A stretch of DNA of 43,446 bases from Coriobacteriia bacterium (GTDB lineage Bacteria; Actinomycetota; Coriobacteriia; Anaerosomatales; JAAXUF01), in NCBI GenBank assembly GCA_031292615.1, contig JARLGT010000029.1, positions 1 to 43,446 of the forward strand, written 5' to 3'. Positions 16,894 through 24,660 of the stretch are shown here, piece by piece; the first letter of the stretch is position 1, and the number at the start of each line of letters is the position of its first letter. The notes beneath the pieces are model-generated. The model saw only the letters and a list, made by a program, of their open reading frames with translations. It was not told where the DNA came from and ran no database searches. The position numbers were made by a program, and so were the translations under genes.

Positions 16894-16909
16894 GCGCCCC
16901 GAAAGGCGC
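16894..16909 (-). terminator. Weak hairpin after livF
   Basis: A five-base GCGCC/GGCGC stem with a six-base loop lies about 30 bases after the livF stop. It resembles the stronger GC-rich hairpins found after other genes in this window but is short, so termination may be partial. Confidence 0.35.
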
Positions 16910-16939
16910 CCCGCAGATGCCGTGCAGACGATGCTTGGA

Positions 16940-17656
16940 CTACTCGCCGAGGTACGCCTTGCGCACGTCTTCGTTGTTGAGAAGATCCGTGCCGCTGCCC
17001 TGAAGCTTGATCTCGCCGGTCTCCAGAACGTAGCCGCGGTCGGCAATCGACAGCGCCATGTGAGCGTTCTGCTCGACCAACAGAATCGGGATACCAGCGG
17101 CGTGCAGTTTGCCGATCGTCTCGAAGATGAGTTCGACGACGACTGGCGCCAAGCCCATGGATGGCTCGTCGAGCATGAGTAGCTTCGGGCTGGACATGAT
17201 GCCGCGGCCCATGGCCAGCATCTGCTGCTCTCCGCCTGAAAGCGTGCCGCCCTTCTGGGCGATGCGCTCCTTCATGCGGGGAAAGAGCTCGAAGACGCGT
17301 TCCAAGTCCTCCGCTATCGCGTCCTTGTCCTTGCGCAGAAACGCGCCCATCTCGAGGTTTTCCTTGACCGTCATGCGCGGGAAGATGCGCCGACCCTCGG
17401 GAACCTGGATGACGCCCTTGGCGGTGACTACGTGCGTCGGCTTGCCCTGGATGGCCTCGCCGTTGTAGACGATCGTGCCTTCTTTGGGTGAAAGCTGGCC
17501 CGAGATGGTCTTCAGCGTCGTGGACTTGCCGGCCCCGTTGGCACCGATCAGTGTGACGATCTCGCCCTCGCTGACCTCAAGCGAGATTCCTTTGAGCGCG
17601 TGAATCTTGCCGTAGTAAGTGTTGAGGTTGTCGATCTTCAGAAGCGGCTCAGCCAT
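16940..17656 (-). CDS. livF: Branched-chain amino acid type ABC transporter ATP-binding protein LivF
   Basis: The 238-residue ABC ATPase has all motifs: Walker A 'GANGAGKST', signature 'LSGGEQQ', Walker B 'LLMLDEPSMGL' and the switch-histidine position, which reads 'LLVEQNAH' as usual for LivF. The 'VPEGRRIFPRMTVKENL' stretch is typical of LivF. It pairs with LivG to drive amino acid import through LivHM. The start at 17656 overlaps the last eight bases of livG, with GGAGGAG upstream inside livG, so the two are translationally coupled. The family length is normal. The open frame upstream of this start is the end of livG read in another frame. Confidence 0.95.
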   Translation of the reverse strand: MAEPLLKIDNLNTYYGKIHALKGISLEVSEGEIVTLIGANGAGKSTTLKTISGQLSPKEGTIVYNGEAIQGKPTHVVTAKGVIQVPEGRRIFPRMTVKENLEMGAFLRKDKDAIAEDLERVFELFPRMKERIAQKGGTLSGGEQQMLAMGRGIMSSPKLLMLDEPSMGLAPVVVELIFETIGKLHAAGIPILLVEQNAHMALSIADRGYVLETGEIKLQGSGTDLLNNEDVRKAYLGE

Positions 17657-18530
17657 TTGCGGGCTCCTCCTCGGCGGCGACGTCGGCTGCGACGGCCGTT
17701 GCAACGGGGGCGGCTGAGGCAGCTGTGGCCGCAACCTTGGCGTCCTCGGCGGCCTTGACCAGCGCTTCGGCGCCGGCGCCCAGATACGCCTCGATGACCT
17801 TGGGGTCGCGCTGGATCTCGGCGGGCAATCCTTGGGCGATCAGCTCGCCGAAGTCCAGAACGTAGATGCGGTCCGCGAGGTCCATGACGACCTTCATGTC
17901 GTGCTCGATCAGCAGAATCGTCACGCCTAGGGCGCGTACCTTGCGCACGAGGCCGTTGAGCGCCTGAGACTCCTGTGGGTTCATGCCGGCCGCTGGCTCG
18001 TCGAGCAGAAGCAGGGTGGGCTCGGCGGCAAGCGCGCGCGCGATCTCCAGACGGCGCTGGTCGCCGTACGGGAGGTTCTTCGCGAGCTCGTTGGCGACCT
18101 TGCCCAGACCGACGAACTTCAGCCGCGCGTAGGCCTCTTCGACCGTCTTCTCTTCTTCGGCCTTGAAGGCCGGGGTGCGGAAGATGGCTCCGAGCGTCGA
18201 GGCCTTGGTTTGCGTGTGCCGACCGACCATGACGTTCTCGAGCGCCGTCATGTTCTGGAACAACCGAATGTTCTGGAAAGTTCGAGTGATTCCGAGCCTT
18301 GCGATCAGATGCGGCTTCTTGCCGCCGACAGGCTCACCCTTAAACGTCAGGGTGCCCTGTGTAGGCGTGTAGATTCCGGTCAGCATGTTGAAGAACGTCG
18401 TCTTGCCGGCGCCGTTTGGGCCGATGAGCGCGACGATCTCACCTTCATCGATATGCAGCGTCACGTCGTTGACGGCCTTGAGGCCGCCAAACTGCATCGT
18501 GGCGTTCTGTGCGTCTACCAGGCGTGCCAT
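17649..18530 (-). CDS. livG: Branched-chain amino acid type ABC transporter ATP-binding protein LivG, with Ala-rich tail
   Basis: This ABC ATPase has 293 residues. Walker A is 'GPNGAGKTT', the signature region is 'LPYGDQRRLEIARAL', Walker B is 'LLLLDEPAAGMNP' and the switch histidine is in 'LIEHDMKVV'. 'TRTFQNIRLFQNMTALENV' is typical of LivG. The core ends near residue 258 with 'KVIEAYLG', where most LivG proteins stop. About 35 extra residues follow, rich in Ala, Val and Glu and of low complexity. They look like a disordered tail, and I know of no function for it. The gene lies 35 bases after livM and overlaps livF. Confidence 0.95.
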   Translation of the reverse strand: MARLVDAQNATMQFGGLKAVNDVTLHIDEGEIVALIGPNGAGKTTFFNMLTGIYTPTQGTLTFKGEPVGGKKPHLIARLGITRTFQNIRLFQNMTALENVMVGRHTQTKASTLGAIFRTPAFKAEEEKTVEEAYARLKFVGLGKVANELAKNLPYGDQRRLEIARALAAEPTLLLLDEPAAGMNPQESQALNGLVRKVRALGVTILLIEHDMKVVMDLADRIYVLDFGELIAQGLPAEIQRDPKVIEAYLGAGAEALVKAAEDAKVAATAASAAPVATAVAADVAAEEEPANG

Positions 18531-18565
18531 GTAAGTAACCTCTCTCGCGCCCGAGTGGTCTCGAG

Positions 18566-19771
18566 CTAGAACTGGCCGCTATCGTGCTGGGCGTCGTAGA
18601 GCGTCTCGCTCTCTTCGTCACCCATCTCGGCCGTGTCAGGTTTGAGCTCGGCCGCACGCCGTTTCGATGGAATCAATCCTTGTGGTCGCCACGCCATCAT
18701 GATGACCACGAAAAGACCGAACACGAGGAAGCGGTAGTTGGCGATAACCGTTGCGGTCGAAGGATCGACGCCAGGGATCTTGCCCGCGGCAGCCATGCCT
18801 TGGATGAAGGCGGGGATGCCTTGAATGATGATCGCGCCGACGATAGCTCCAGGAATCGAACCCATACCGCCGATGACAATTGTGCAGACGATGAACACCG
18901 ACTCCATGAACGTGAAGGACTCGGGGCTAACGAACTGCTGGAAGTTCGCGAACGTCAGGCCGGCGATGCCGCCCCACAGCGCGCCCAGCGAGAACGCCCA
19001 GAGCTTTGCGGCGGTGATGCTGACGCCCACCGACGACGCGGCAACCTCGTCCTCGCGCATCGCGGCCCACGAACGACCGAGACGGGACTGGTCCAGACGG
19101 CGCACGACGAAGATCGTGAGCAGACACAGCAACACGATCATGTAGTACCAGTACACGTTGCCGTCGATCGTGAAGATGAAGTTCTTCCCGAGCGCCGGAA
19201 TGTTGAAGTAGACGTTGTTGATCAGCCAATCCAAGCCAAACGGCTTGGGGATGAACTGGCCAGCTGCCGGCAGGCCGGCTGCGCCGTTGGTGATACCAAA
19301 CGCGTTGTTCGTGATGACGATTCGGACGATCTCTCCGAAACCAAGCGTCACGATCGCGAGGTAGTCACCGCGAAGACGCAGGACCGGTGTGCCCAGCGCG
19401 AGTCCCGTGAGCGCGGCAGCCGCGGCGGCCACCGGAATCATGAGGAAGTAGATGTACGGTCCGAGCGCCGGTGCACCCTTGAACGCCCAAGCGCCAACGA
19501 TGACGCCCGCGTAAGCGCCGATTGCGTAGAACGCAACGTATCCGAGATCGAGTAGTCCGGCGAATCCGACGACGATGTTCAGTCCTAGCGCTAGCATCAC
19601 GTACAGGCCAATCAGGGCCATGATGTGCGGCACGAACAGCCAGCCGTAGCCTTCAAAGATCAGCGGCGTAATGATCAAGGCAAGCGCCAACAGCGTGTAC
19701 AGAGCGATCTTGATCGGTGTCACGCGGCCAGTTCCGGCCTTCGTGTTTGTCTTCGCTTTTGATTCCGCCAT
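18566..19771 (-). CDS. livM: Branched-chain amino acid type ABC transporter permease LivM
   Basis: This 401-residue inner-membrane permease has about ten hydrophobic segments. Its family motifs are 'LGLNIVVGFAGLLDLGYVAFYAIGAY' (quoted here only as a landmark around residues 63-88), 'LRLRGDYLAIVTLGFGEI' and the ATPase-coupling region 'SWAAMREDEVAASSVGVS'. It pairs with LivH to form the membrane channel. A charged N-terminus (about 20 residues rich in Lys and Thr) and a charged C-terminal tail of about 35 residues lie in the cytoplasm. The gene starts two bases after the livH stop. Confidence 0.95.
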   Translation of the reverse strand: MAESKAKTNTKAGTGRVTPIKIALYTLLALALIITPLIFEGYGWLFVPHIMALIGLYVMLALGLNIVVGFAGLLDLGYVAFYAIGAYAGVIVGAWAFKGAPALGPYIYFLMIPVAAAAAALTGLALGTPVLRLRGDYLAIVTLGFGEIVRIVITNNAFGITNGAAGLPAAGQFIPKPFGLDWLINNVYFNIPALGKNFIFTIDGNVYWYYMIVLLCLLTIFVVRRLDQSRLGRSWAAMREDEVAASSVGVSITAAKLWAFSLGALWGGIAGLTFANFQQFVSPESFTFMESVFIVCTIVIGGMGSIPGAIVGAIIIQGIPAFIQGMAAAGKIPGVDPSTATVIANYRFLVFGLFVVIMMAWRPQGLIPSKRRAAELKPDTAEMGDEESETLYDAQHDSGQF

Positions 19772-19773
19772 GG

Positions 19774-20742
19774 TTACACCTTCTCCACAACGGACTCGCC
19801 GAGCAGACCACCGGGTCGGAAGATCAGCACGAGGATCAAGATCGCGAATGCGATGACGTCCTTGTAGCCGGTCGATATGAATCCCGACGCCAGTGACTCG
19901 GCGATACCCAGAACGAACCCGCCCAGCATTGCGCCACGCAGGTTACCAATGCCGCCGAGAACGGCGGCGGTGAACGCCTTCAGACCGGGCAGGAAGCCCA
20001 TATTGAAGACGATCGAGCCGTAGTACATTCCGTTGAAGATACCGGCGACGGCGCCTAGCGCCGGTCCGATGAAGAACGCGAGCATAATCGAGAAGTTGAT
20101 ATCGATGCCCATTAGGCCTGCAGCCTCACGGTCTTGCGAGGTTGCTCGCATCGCCTTACCGAAACGGCTGTGGCTAATGAACGTGTCCAGAGCCACAAGA
20201 AGCACGATCGCCGTCACAAAGATGATTACCTTGAGCACGCTCACATCGACCGTTCCAATCGTGAAGGCAATCCCGTTGCCGATTGGATTCGGGAAGGGTA
20301 TCTGCTGTGCGCTGACCCACAGCAGAACCGCGTTCTGGAGGAAGAGCGAGACGCCGACTGCCGAGATAAGTGGCGCAAGTCGCGGCGCATGCCTCAGCGG
20401 TCTATAGGCGAATCGTTCGATGATTACGCCCATGATGCCGACCACGAGCATCGACACCAAGAACACGATCATCAGCATGAAGAACACTCCAACATTGCTG
20501 CCGGTGAAGAAGGCTTGCGCAGGCGCGAGCACCGGGAACTTCTGGGCGATGCTCGAACTGGTTAGCAGCGTCATCACGCCAAGACCGACGAAGGCGCCGC
20601 TCATGAACAGCTCGGAGTGGGCGAAGTTGATCATAAGCAAGATGCCGTAGACCAGCGTGTATCCGAGGGCGATGAGAGCGTAAAGGCTGCCCAAGGTGAT
20701 CCCATTGATGAGCTGCGCGAGGATTAGGTTTGCTAGCTGCAC
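19774..20742 (-). CDS. livH: Branched-chain amino acid type ABC transporter permease LivH
   Basis: This 322-residue permease is of normal length for LivH. The N-terminal 'LINGITLGSLYALIALGYTLVYGIL' region, 'INFAHSELFMSGAFV', 'RPLRHAPRLAPLISAVGVSLFLQ' and the coupling segment 'RATSQDREAAGLMGIDI' are all typical (quoted as landmarks). It forms the channel with LivM and receives substrate from the LivK proteins. The gene lies about 130 bases after the first livK, with a terminator-like hairpin between them. That would make the binding protein more abundant than the permease. Confidence 0.95.
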   Translation of the reverse strand: MQLANLILAQLINGITLGSLYALIALGYTLVYGILLMINFAHSELFMSGAFVGLGVMTLLTSSSIAQKFPVLAPAQAFFTGSNVGVFFMLMIVFLVSMLVVGIMGVIIERFAYRPLRHAPRLAPLISAVGVSLFLQNAVLLWVSAQQIPFPNPIGNGIAFTIGTVDVSVLKVIIFVTAIVLLVALDTFISHSRFGKAMRATSQDREAAGLMGIDINFSIMLAFFIGPALGAVAGIFNGMYYGSIVFNMGFLPGLKAFTAAVLGGIGNLRGAMLGGFVLGIAESLASGFISTGYKDVIAFAILILVLIFRPGGLLGESVVEKV

Positions 20743-20800
20743 GACTGTCGTTCCTGTCTATCCGAAAGGGACCGCCCCTTATGCAGGCAATAAACGCAGT

Positions 20801-20833
20801 CCGGGCGGGCACCCCTTTTGGATGCCCGCCCGG
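20801..20833 (-). terminator. Hairpin between livK and livH
   Basis: An 11-base stem (20801-20811 with 20823-20833) encloses a loop of 11 bases, between the livK stop and the livH start. On the minus strand it is followed by a moderately T-rich stretch. It probably stops part of the transcription from livK, a common way to make more binding protein than permease. Confidence 0.65.
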
Positions 20834-20869
20834 AGAGTCGTTAGCTTGGGACGGTTGTGTGCGGATCGC

Positions 20870-22081
20870 CTACTGAGGCAGAGCCTTTGTGATCCACTTG
20901 CCGCCGGAAACCGTGTACAGGGTGATGGCCTTGTTGGTAGTGTCGCCGTTCTTGTCGAAGGCGATCGGGCCGGTAACACCCACCATGTTGGTTGCAGCAA
21001 CGTCCTTGATGATCTCATCGCGACCAGCAGGGCTGACGACCTTGTCGGCGCCAACGGACTTGGCGGCCTCGACAACGGCTGCGATGATCACGTTTGCAGC
21101 GTCATACGAATAGGCGTCGTACGCCGCAGGAGCCTGACCGGGGTACTTCTTGTTGTACGCCGTGAGGAAGTCCTGGCCGGCCGGGAGCTTGTCGATCGGG
21201 AGACCGACGGAAGTCGCGAAGTCGCCTTCGGCCTCAGCGGCGCCAGCGAGTGCGATGAACTGCGGGTCGTAGAGACCGTCGCCGCCCATCAGCGGGCCCT
21301 TGATGCCGCCGTCCTTGGCCTGCTTGGCCAAGAGCGCGCCAGCGTTGTACACGCCACCGTAGTAGATGAAGTCAGGGTTGGTCGACTTCATCTTGGTCAC
21401 GAGGGCGTTGAAGTCGGAGTCCTTGTCCGAAGTCTTCGCGGTGCCCACGACCTTGCCGCCGTTGGCGGTGAACTGGTCGGCAAACGCCTTGGCCAGACCC
21501 TCACCATACGGGGTGGAGTCATCGACGACATAGACGCTCTTGAAGCCCAGGAGCTTGGTCGCAAAGTCAGCGGCCGCGGGGCCCTGAACGGCGTCAGTCG
21601 TGCAGACGCGGAACACGTTGCTCAGACCCTGCTGGGTCAGAGCGGGGTTGGTCGAAGCCGGGGAGATCATGACGATCTTCTTGTCGGCGTAGACCTTCGA
21701 GGCCGGAATCGAGACACCCGAGTTCAGGTGGCCCATGACGCCAACGAGGGCCGGGTCAGACGCGAACGTGTTCGCGACGGTGACGCCGGTCTTCGGGTCG
21801 CCCTGGTCGTCGCCGGAGACCGGCGTGAACTTCAGACCAGCGGCGGTAACGGTCGAAGAAGCGTTGGCCTGCTCGATGGCAAGCTCAGCGCCACGAACCA
21901 TGCCCTGGCCGAGCGCGGTTGCGCCGGCGGTAAGCGGGGCACCGATACCGATCTTGACCTCAGTCGGGCCGCTGCTCGTGCTGCTGGAACCCGAACTACT
22001 GCCACCACAACCGGTGCTGATCATCGCTACTGCGACGAGCAGGCTGGCCGCGGCGAGCATACGCTTGGTGCTCACCTTCAT
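20870..22081 (-). CDS. livK: Branched-chain amino acid type ABC transporter binding lipoprotein (first copy)
   Basis: This 403-residue lipoprotein has a signal peptide ending STGC (Cys25), a Ser/Gly linker and a type I binding domain beginning 'VKIGIGAPLTAGATALGQG'. 'GDDQGDPKTGVTVANTFAS', 'VVDDSTPYGEGLA' and 'YDAYSYDAANVI' match the second copy at 15468-16679 almost residue for residue, so the pair arose by duplication. It is the first gene of the liv operon and should supply LivHMGF. The start at 22081 has GGAGG four bases upstream. Differences between the copies cluster outside the obvious ligand-pocket motifs, so the two may share a ligand. That is only a by-eye impression. Confidence 0.93.
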   Translation of the reverse strand: MKVSTKRMLAAASLLVAVAMISTGCGGSSSGSSSTSSGPTEVKIGIGAPLTAGATALGQGMVRGAELAIEQANASSTVTAAGLKFTPVSGDDQGDPKTGVTVANTFASDPALVGVMGHLNSGVSIPASKVYADKKIVMISPASTNPALTQQGLSNVFRVCTTDAVQGPAAADFATKLLGFKSVYVVDDSTPYGEGLAKAFADQFTANGGKVVGTAKTSDKDSDFNALVTKMKSTNPDFIYYGGVYNAGALLAKQAKDGGIKGPLMGGDGLYDPQFIALAGAAEAEGDFATSVGLPIDKLPAGQDFLTAYNKKYPGQAPAAYDAYSYDAANVIIAAVVEAAKSVGADKVVSPAGRDEIIKDVAATNMVGVTGPIAFDKNGDTTNKAITLYTVSGGKWITKALPQ

Positions 22082-22188
22082 AGTTCCTCCCTTGCTCCCT
22101 GGACGATACTGCCTTGCGATTGACGCCCGTGACCGCCATCCCCAGGTGGCACGGAGCTCCACGGTCATCCCACCGCGAAACGCCTCGG

Positions 22189-22215
22189 AGTGTATCAGAA
22201 CCGTTACGCGTGCAA
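22189..22215 (-). promoter_or_regulatory. Possible promoter of the liv operon
   Basis: On the minus strand TTGCAC (22215-22210) is followed after 15 bases by TACACT (22194-22189), about 110 bases before livK. The spacing is short for a sigma-70-type promoter, so this is tentative. Confidence 0.3.
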
Positions 22216-22257
22216 CAGGAGTTCGTCCGCACGCCGACGGGGCGGTTCACTACGCAA

Positions 22258-22281
22258 GACGGCCCCTATTTGGGGGCCGTC
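22258..22281 (-). terminator. Hairpin terminator after the Rrf2 gene
   Basis: A nine-base stem (GACGGCCCC with GGGGCCGTC) encloses a six-base loop about 35 bases after the stop of the Rrf2-family gene on the minus strand. It should separate the cysK-rrf2 transcript from the liv operon. Confidence 0.65.
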
Positions 22282-22316
22282 CGATGCATAAAAACGAAGA
22301 AAGTCGTCGTGCTGAA

Positions 22317-22733
22317 CTAGATCCAGTACATCGTAGCTGCGGCGCCATCGATATCGCGCTGGTTCTCGGCGAGCTGGGCCAGCGTAACCGTGCTCAGAAA
22401 ACCCGACAGCTGATTGGCAGCCTGACTCCACAGTTCCGAGGCGGCCGAACCTGTCACGTGCGGCACGTCGAGGATCTCTCCCTGAACGGCTTCGACCACG
22501 TCGAAGACGGTCACGTCCCGAGAACCCCGAGCCAGGGCGCACCCGCCTGCGGCCCCGCGTCGACATCGGACGATACCCGCTCGCGCAAGCGCCGTGATCT
22601 GCTGCTCGACAAAACGTCGCGGCAGGCTTAGGTGGTCGGCGAGATCACCGGCGGCGATGTACTCCCCTTCTGGCTGCTGCGCCAGGAGCACCAGAGCCCG
22701 GAGTGCGTAGTCGAGTCGTTGCGGGACGCGCAT
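22317..22733 (-). CDS. Rrf2-family transcriptional regulator, CymR-like (no iron-sulfur cysteines)
   Basis: The 138-residue protein is an Rrf2 winged-helix regulator: 'MRVPQRLDYALRALVLLAQQ', 'ISAAGDLADHLSLPRRFVEQQ'-type helix-turn-helix, and 'LARAGIVRCRRGAAGGCALAR' (approximate landmarks, residues 1-70). IscR and NsrR carry three cysteines around residues 90-110 that bind an iron-sulfur cluster. That region here ('DVPHVTGSAASELW') has none. CymR, the cysteine-metabolism repressor of Firmicutes, also lacks them and works in a complex with CysK. The gene starts four bases after the cysK stop, in the same operon, which fits a CymR-like role in sensing sulfur supply. The operator is not identified. 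Confidence 0.85.
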   Translation of the reverse strand: MRVPQRLDYALRALVLLAQQPEGEYIAAGDLADHLSLPRRFVEQQITALARAGIVRCRRGAAGGCALARGSRDVTVFDVVEAVQGEILDVPHVTGSAASELWSQAANQLSGFLSTVTLAQLAENQRDIDGAAATMYWI

Positions 22734-22736
22734 GCG

Positions 22737-23693
22737 TTAGCCCAGCTCTTCCCACAGTTTGGTGGACAGGTAGCGCTCGCCAGTGGACGGGGCGACGGTG
22801 ATGACGACCTTGCCCGCGTGCTCGGGCTTGGCTGCGAGGCGAAGCGCGGCGGCGATGTTGGCGCCACTCGAGATGCCCACGAGCAGGCCCTCCTCGTCGG
22901 CGGCCTTGCGGGCGGTCGCGATTGCTTCGTCACCGGTGACGTGCTCGACGCTGTCGATAACCGTTAGATCGAGCACCGTCGGGATGAAGTTGGCGCCGAT
23001 GCCCTGGATCAGGTGCGGTCCCGGCGTGAGCTCCTCGCCCGCGAGCTTCTGAGAGATGATGGGCGACTCGGCGGGCTCGACCGCAACGGCCAGGACGCCC
23101 GGGAACTTCTCTTTGAGGTAGCGACCCGCACCGGAGATCGTCCCGCCCGTACCCACGCCGGCGACGAAGGCCGCGATCCGGTGTCCGCCCAGCGCCTCGG
23201 CGATTTCGGGTCCAGTGGTTTCGTAGTGCGCGGCCGGGTTGGCCGGATTGTCGAACTGGCCGGCGATCCAACCGTTAGGTGTGGAGGCGGCGAGTTCGTT
23301 GGCGGCATCGACGGCGCCCTTCATGCCCTTTGCCTTGTCGGTGAGCACGAGCTCGGCGCCAAATGCGCGCAATAGCTTGCGACGCTCGATCGACATCGAC
23401 TCCGGCATCGTCAGAATCACGCGATAGCCCCGCGACGCGCCGATGAGTGCAAGCGCGATACCGGTGTTGCCGCTCGTCGGCTCGATGATGACCGACTCGC
23501 CTGGCGTGATGACACCGCGTGCCTCGGCATCGTCGATGATGCTCTTGCCAATGCGATCCTTGACCGAGCCGCCAGGGTTGCGGGACTCAAGCTTTACGCC
23601 CACAAGCGCGGGAAGGCCCGCAGACAACCGACGCAGAAACACGATCGGTGTGTCGCCGATTGTGTCGTCCACACGCTTTGCGATCTGGGACAT
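22737..23693 (-). CDS. cysK: Cysteine synthase (O-acetylserine sulfhydrylase), CysK type
   Basis: This 318-residue pyridoxal-phosphate enzyme makes cysteine from O-acetylserine and sulfide in the cytoplasm. The PLP lysine lies in 'NPGGSVKDRIG', the substrate loop is 'EPTSGNTGIALA', and the phosphate-binding glycine loop is 'GVGTGGTISGAGRYLKE'. 'GIGANFIP' and 'GISSGANIAAAL' complete the family pattern. Length is normal. The start at 23693 has GAGGAGG five bases upstream; the open frame further upstream is short and overlaps the promoter. A near-perfect -10 box lies about 73 bases upstream. The Rrf2-type gene follows in the same transcript, so CysK may also take part in regulation, as it does with CymR. 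Confidence 0.95.
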   Translation of the reverse strand: MSQIAKRVDDTIGDTPIVFLRRLSAGLPALVGVKLESRNPGGSVKDRIGKSIIDDAEARGVITPGESVIIEPTSGNTGIALALIGASRGYRVILTMPESMSIERRKLLRAFGAELVLTDKAKGMKGAVDAANELAASTPNGWIAGQFDNPANPAAHYETTGPEIAEALGGHRIAAFVAGVGTGGTISGAGRYLKEKFPGVLAVAVEPAESPIISQKLAGEELTPGPHLIQGIGANFIPTVLDLTVIDSVEHVTGDEAIATARKAADEEGLLVGISSGANIAAALRLAAKPEHAGKVVITVAPSTGERYLSTKLWEELG

Positions 23694-23765
23694 GACTTCC
23701 TCCTCGGATAACGTCTTAGGTGCTCTGATGCGCATCCTAGAGGGTGGATTCCCCGCCGAGAAGGG

Positions 23766-23771
23766 ATTATA
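23766..23771 (-). promoter_or_regulatory. -10 box of the cysK promoter
   Basis: A consensus TATAAT is read on the minus strand, about 73 bases before the cysK ATG. It sits in an unusually AT-rich patch for this window. No clear -35 box is seen at the usual distance, so an activator or an extended element may help. Confidence 0.55.
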
Positions 23772-23891
23772 CCGCACCTTAATCATGCGTTTACTGCGTT
23801 TAGCGTCGCTTCGGTGCGACTGGAGGCCGGGAGAGCGAATGGCTACTGTGAAACCGTCGAAAGCGATCGCAAGTCTGAGGGGAGTCGCGCT

Positions 23892-24113
23892 GTGAGCACG
23901 GTGTTCTGGGCATGGTTCGCCGTCACGGTGCTCCTCGCCCTAGGCGAGGCCGTCACAGGCGGGCTGCTCGTGATGCCGTGGGCGATCGGTGCGGCGGTGG
24001 CGACGCTCCTCGAGGCGCTCCACGCCCCCTCTGGGTGGCAGTGGATCGGGTTCTTGACGGTATCGCTCGTTGCGTTCGTCGCGGCTCAGAGGTTGATCAT
24101 CCGCCGCAGATAG
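23892..24113 (+). CDS. Small NfeD-like membrane protein
   Basis: This 73-residue protein is mostly two hydrophobic helices: 'FWAWFAVTVLLALGEAVTGG' (about 4-23, with the Glu typical of NfeD) and 'WIGFLTVSLVAFVAAQRLI' (about 50-68), with 'MPWAIGAAVATLLEAL' between them. It resembles the membrane part of NfeD proteins but lacks the C-terminal OB-fold domain. NfeD proteins usually work with SPFH proteins or a membrane protease. None is adjacent, though an SPFH protein occurs elsewhere in the window (8618-9820). The start is a GTG at 23892, with GAGGGGAG upstream. The gene is divergent from cysK. Confidence 0.65.
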   Translation: MSTVFWAWFAVTVLLALGEAVTGGLLVMPWAIGAAVATLLEALHAPSGWQWIGFLTVSLVAFVAAQRLIIRRR

Positions 24114-24115
24114 CA

Positions 24116-24151
24116 CGAAGGGCGGCCTCCCGACCGAAAGACCGCCCTTCG
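24116..24151. terminator. Bidirectional hairpin between convergent genes
   Basis: CGAAGGGCGG (24116-24125) pairs with CCGCCCTTCG (24142-24151) in a perfect ten-base stem. It begins two bases after the NfeD-like stop codon and lies just past the end of the minus-strand gene at 24173. Confidence 0.7.
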
Positions 24152-24172
24152 CCATTCGGTTACGCAGCGCCG

Positions 24173-24601
24173 CTACGTGGTGAGCGGAATCGCCGGCTCC
24201 GTGGAATCCGCCGCTGCCACGGGGGGCGCAGAAGCCGTCGTTGCAGTTGGCACTGCGGAAGCCGCGACGAGTTTGACGTGCGCGAGCTCGGCCAGGACGG
24301 GCCACTCGGCGAACGCGAGGTAGAGCATCACGCCGAGGTTGACCACCGGGATGACTGCGAGAAGCCCGATCGCACCCGACATGCCCGCCTTCTGGTAGAG
24401 CTTGTAGAACGCGAACGCCATGACGATGAGCGTCACCGCGAAGATCGCCAGCAGGACGTAGGTCGTGACCGGGCCGCCGGGCAAGATTCCGCCTCGGCCG
24501 CCGGGAAAGCCGCCCGCAGCGCCGCGTCCCATCGCGCCCGCCGCACCGCCTGCGCCGTTCGCACCCTGCGGCGCGCCCTGTGGAACTTGATTCGGATCCA
24601 T
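24173..24601 (-). CDS. Small membrane protein with Gly/Pro-rich N-terminus, DUF5684-like
   Basis: The 142-residue protein begins with a Gln/Pro/Gly/Ala-rich stretch (about 1-45), followed by two or three hydrophobic segments. The stretch 'FYKLYQKAGMSGAIGLLAVIP' with the following 'VVNLGVMLYLAF' resembles DUF5684-type proteins, where a signal such as 'KAG..GW.ALIPIYN' occurs between helices. An Ala/Thr-rich tail closes the protein. Its function is unknown. The start at 24601 is preferred because GGAG lies six bases upstream; a TTG four codons earlier overlaps that site. The gene is downstream of the MacAB-like permease gene by 59 bases and may be part of the same transcript. Confidence 0.65.
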   Translation of the reverse strand: MDPNQVPQGAPQGANGAGGAAGAMGRGAAGGFPGGRGGILPGGPVTTYVLLAIFAVTLIVMAFAFYKLYQKAGMSGAIGLLAVIPVVNLGVMLYLAFAEWPVLAELAHVKLVAASAVPTATTASAPPVAAADSTEPAIPLTT

Positions 24602-24660
24602 CTGTGACTCCAATCTGTTGAGCCGCCCGCAGTCCTCAGGACCTGCGAGCTAGCCGGACT

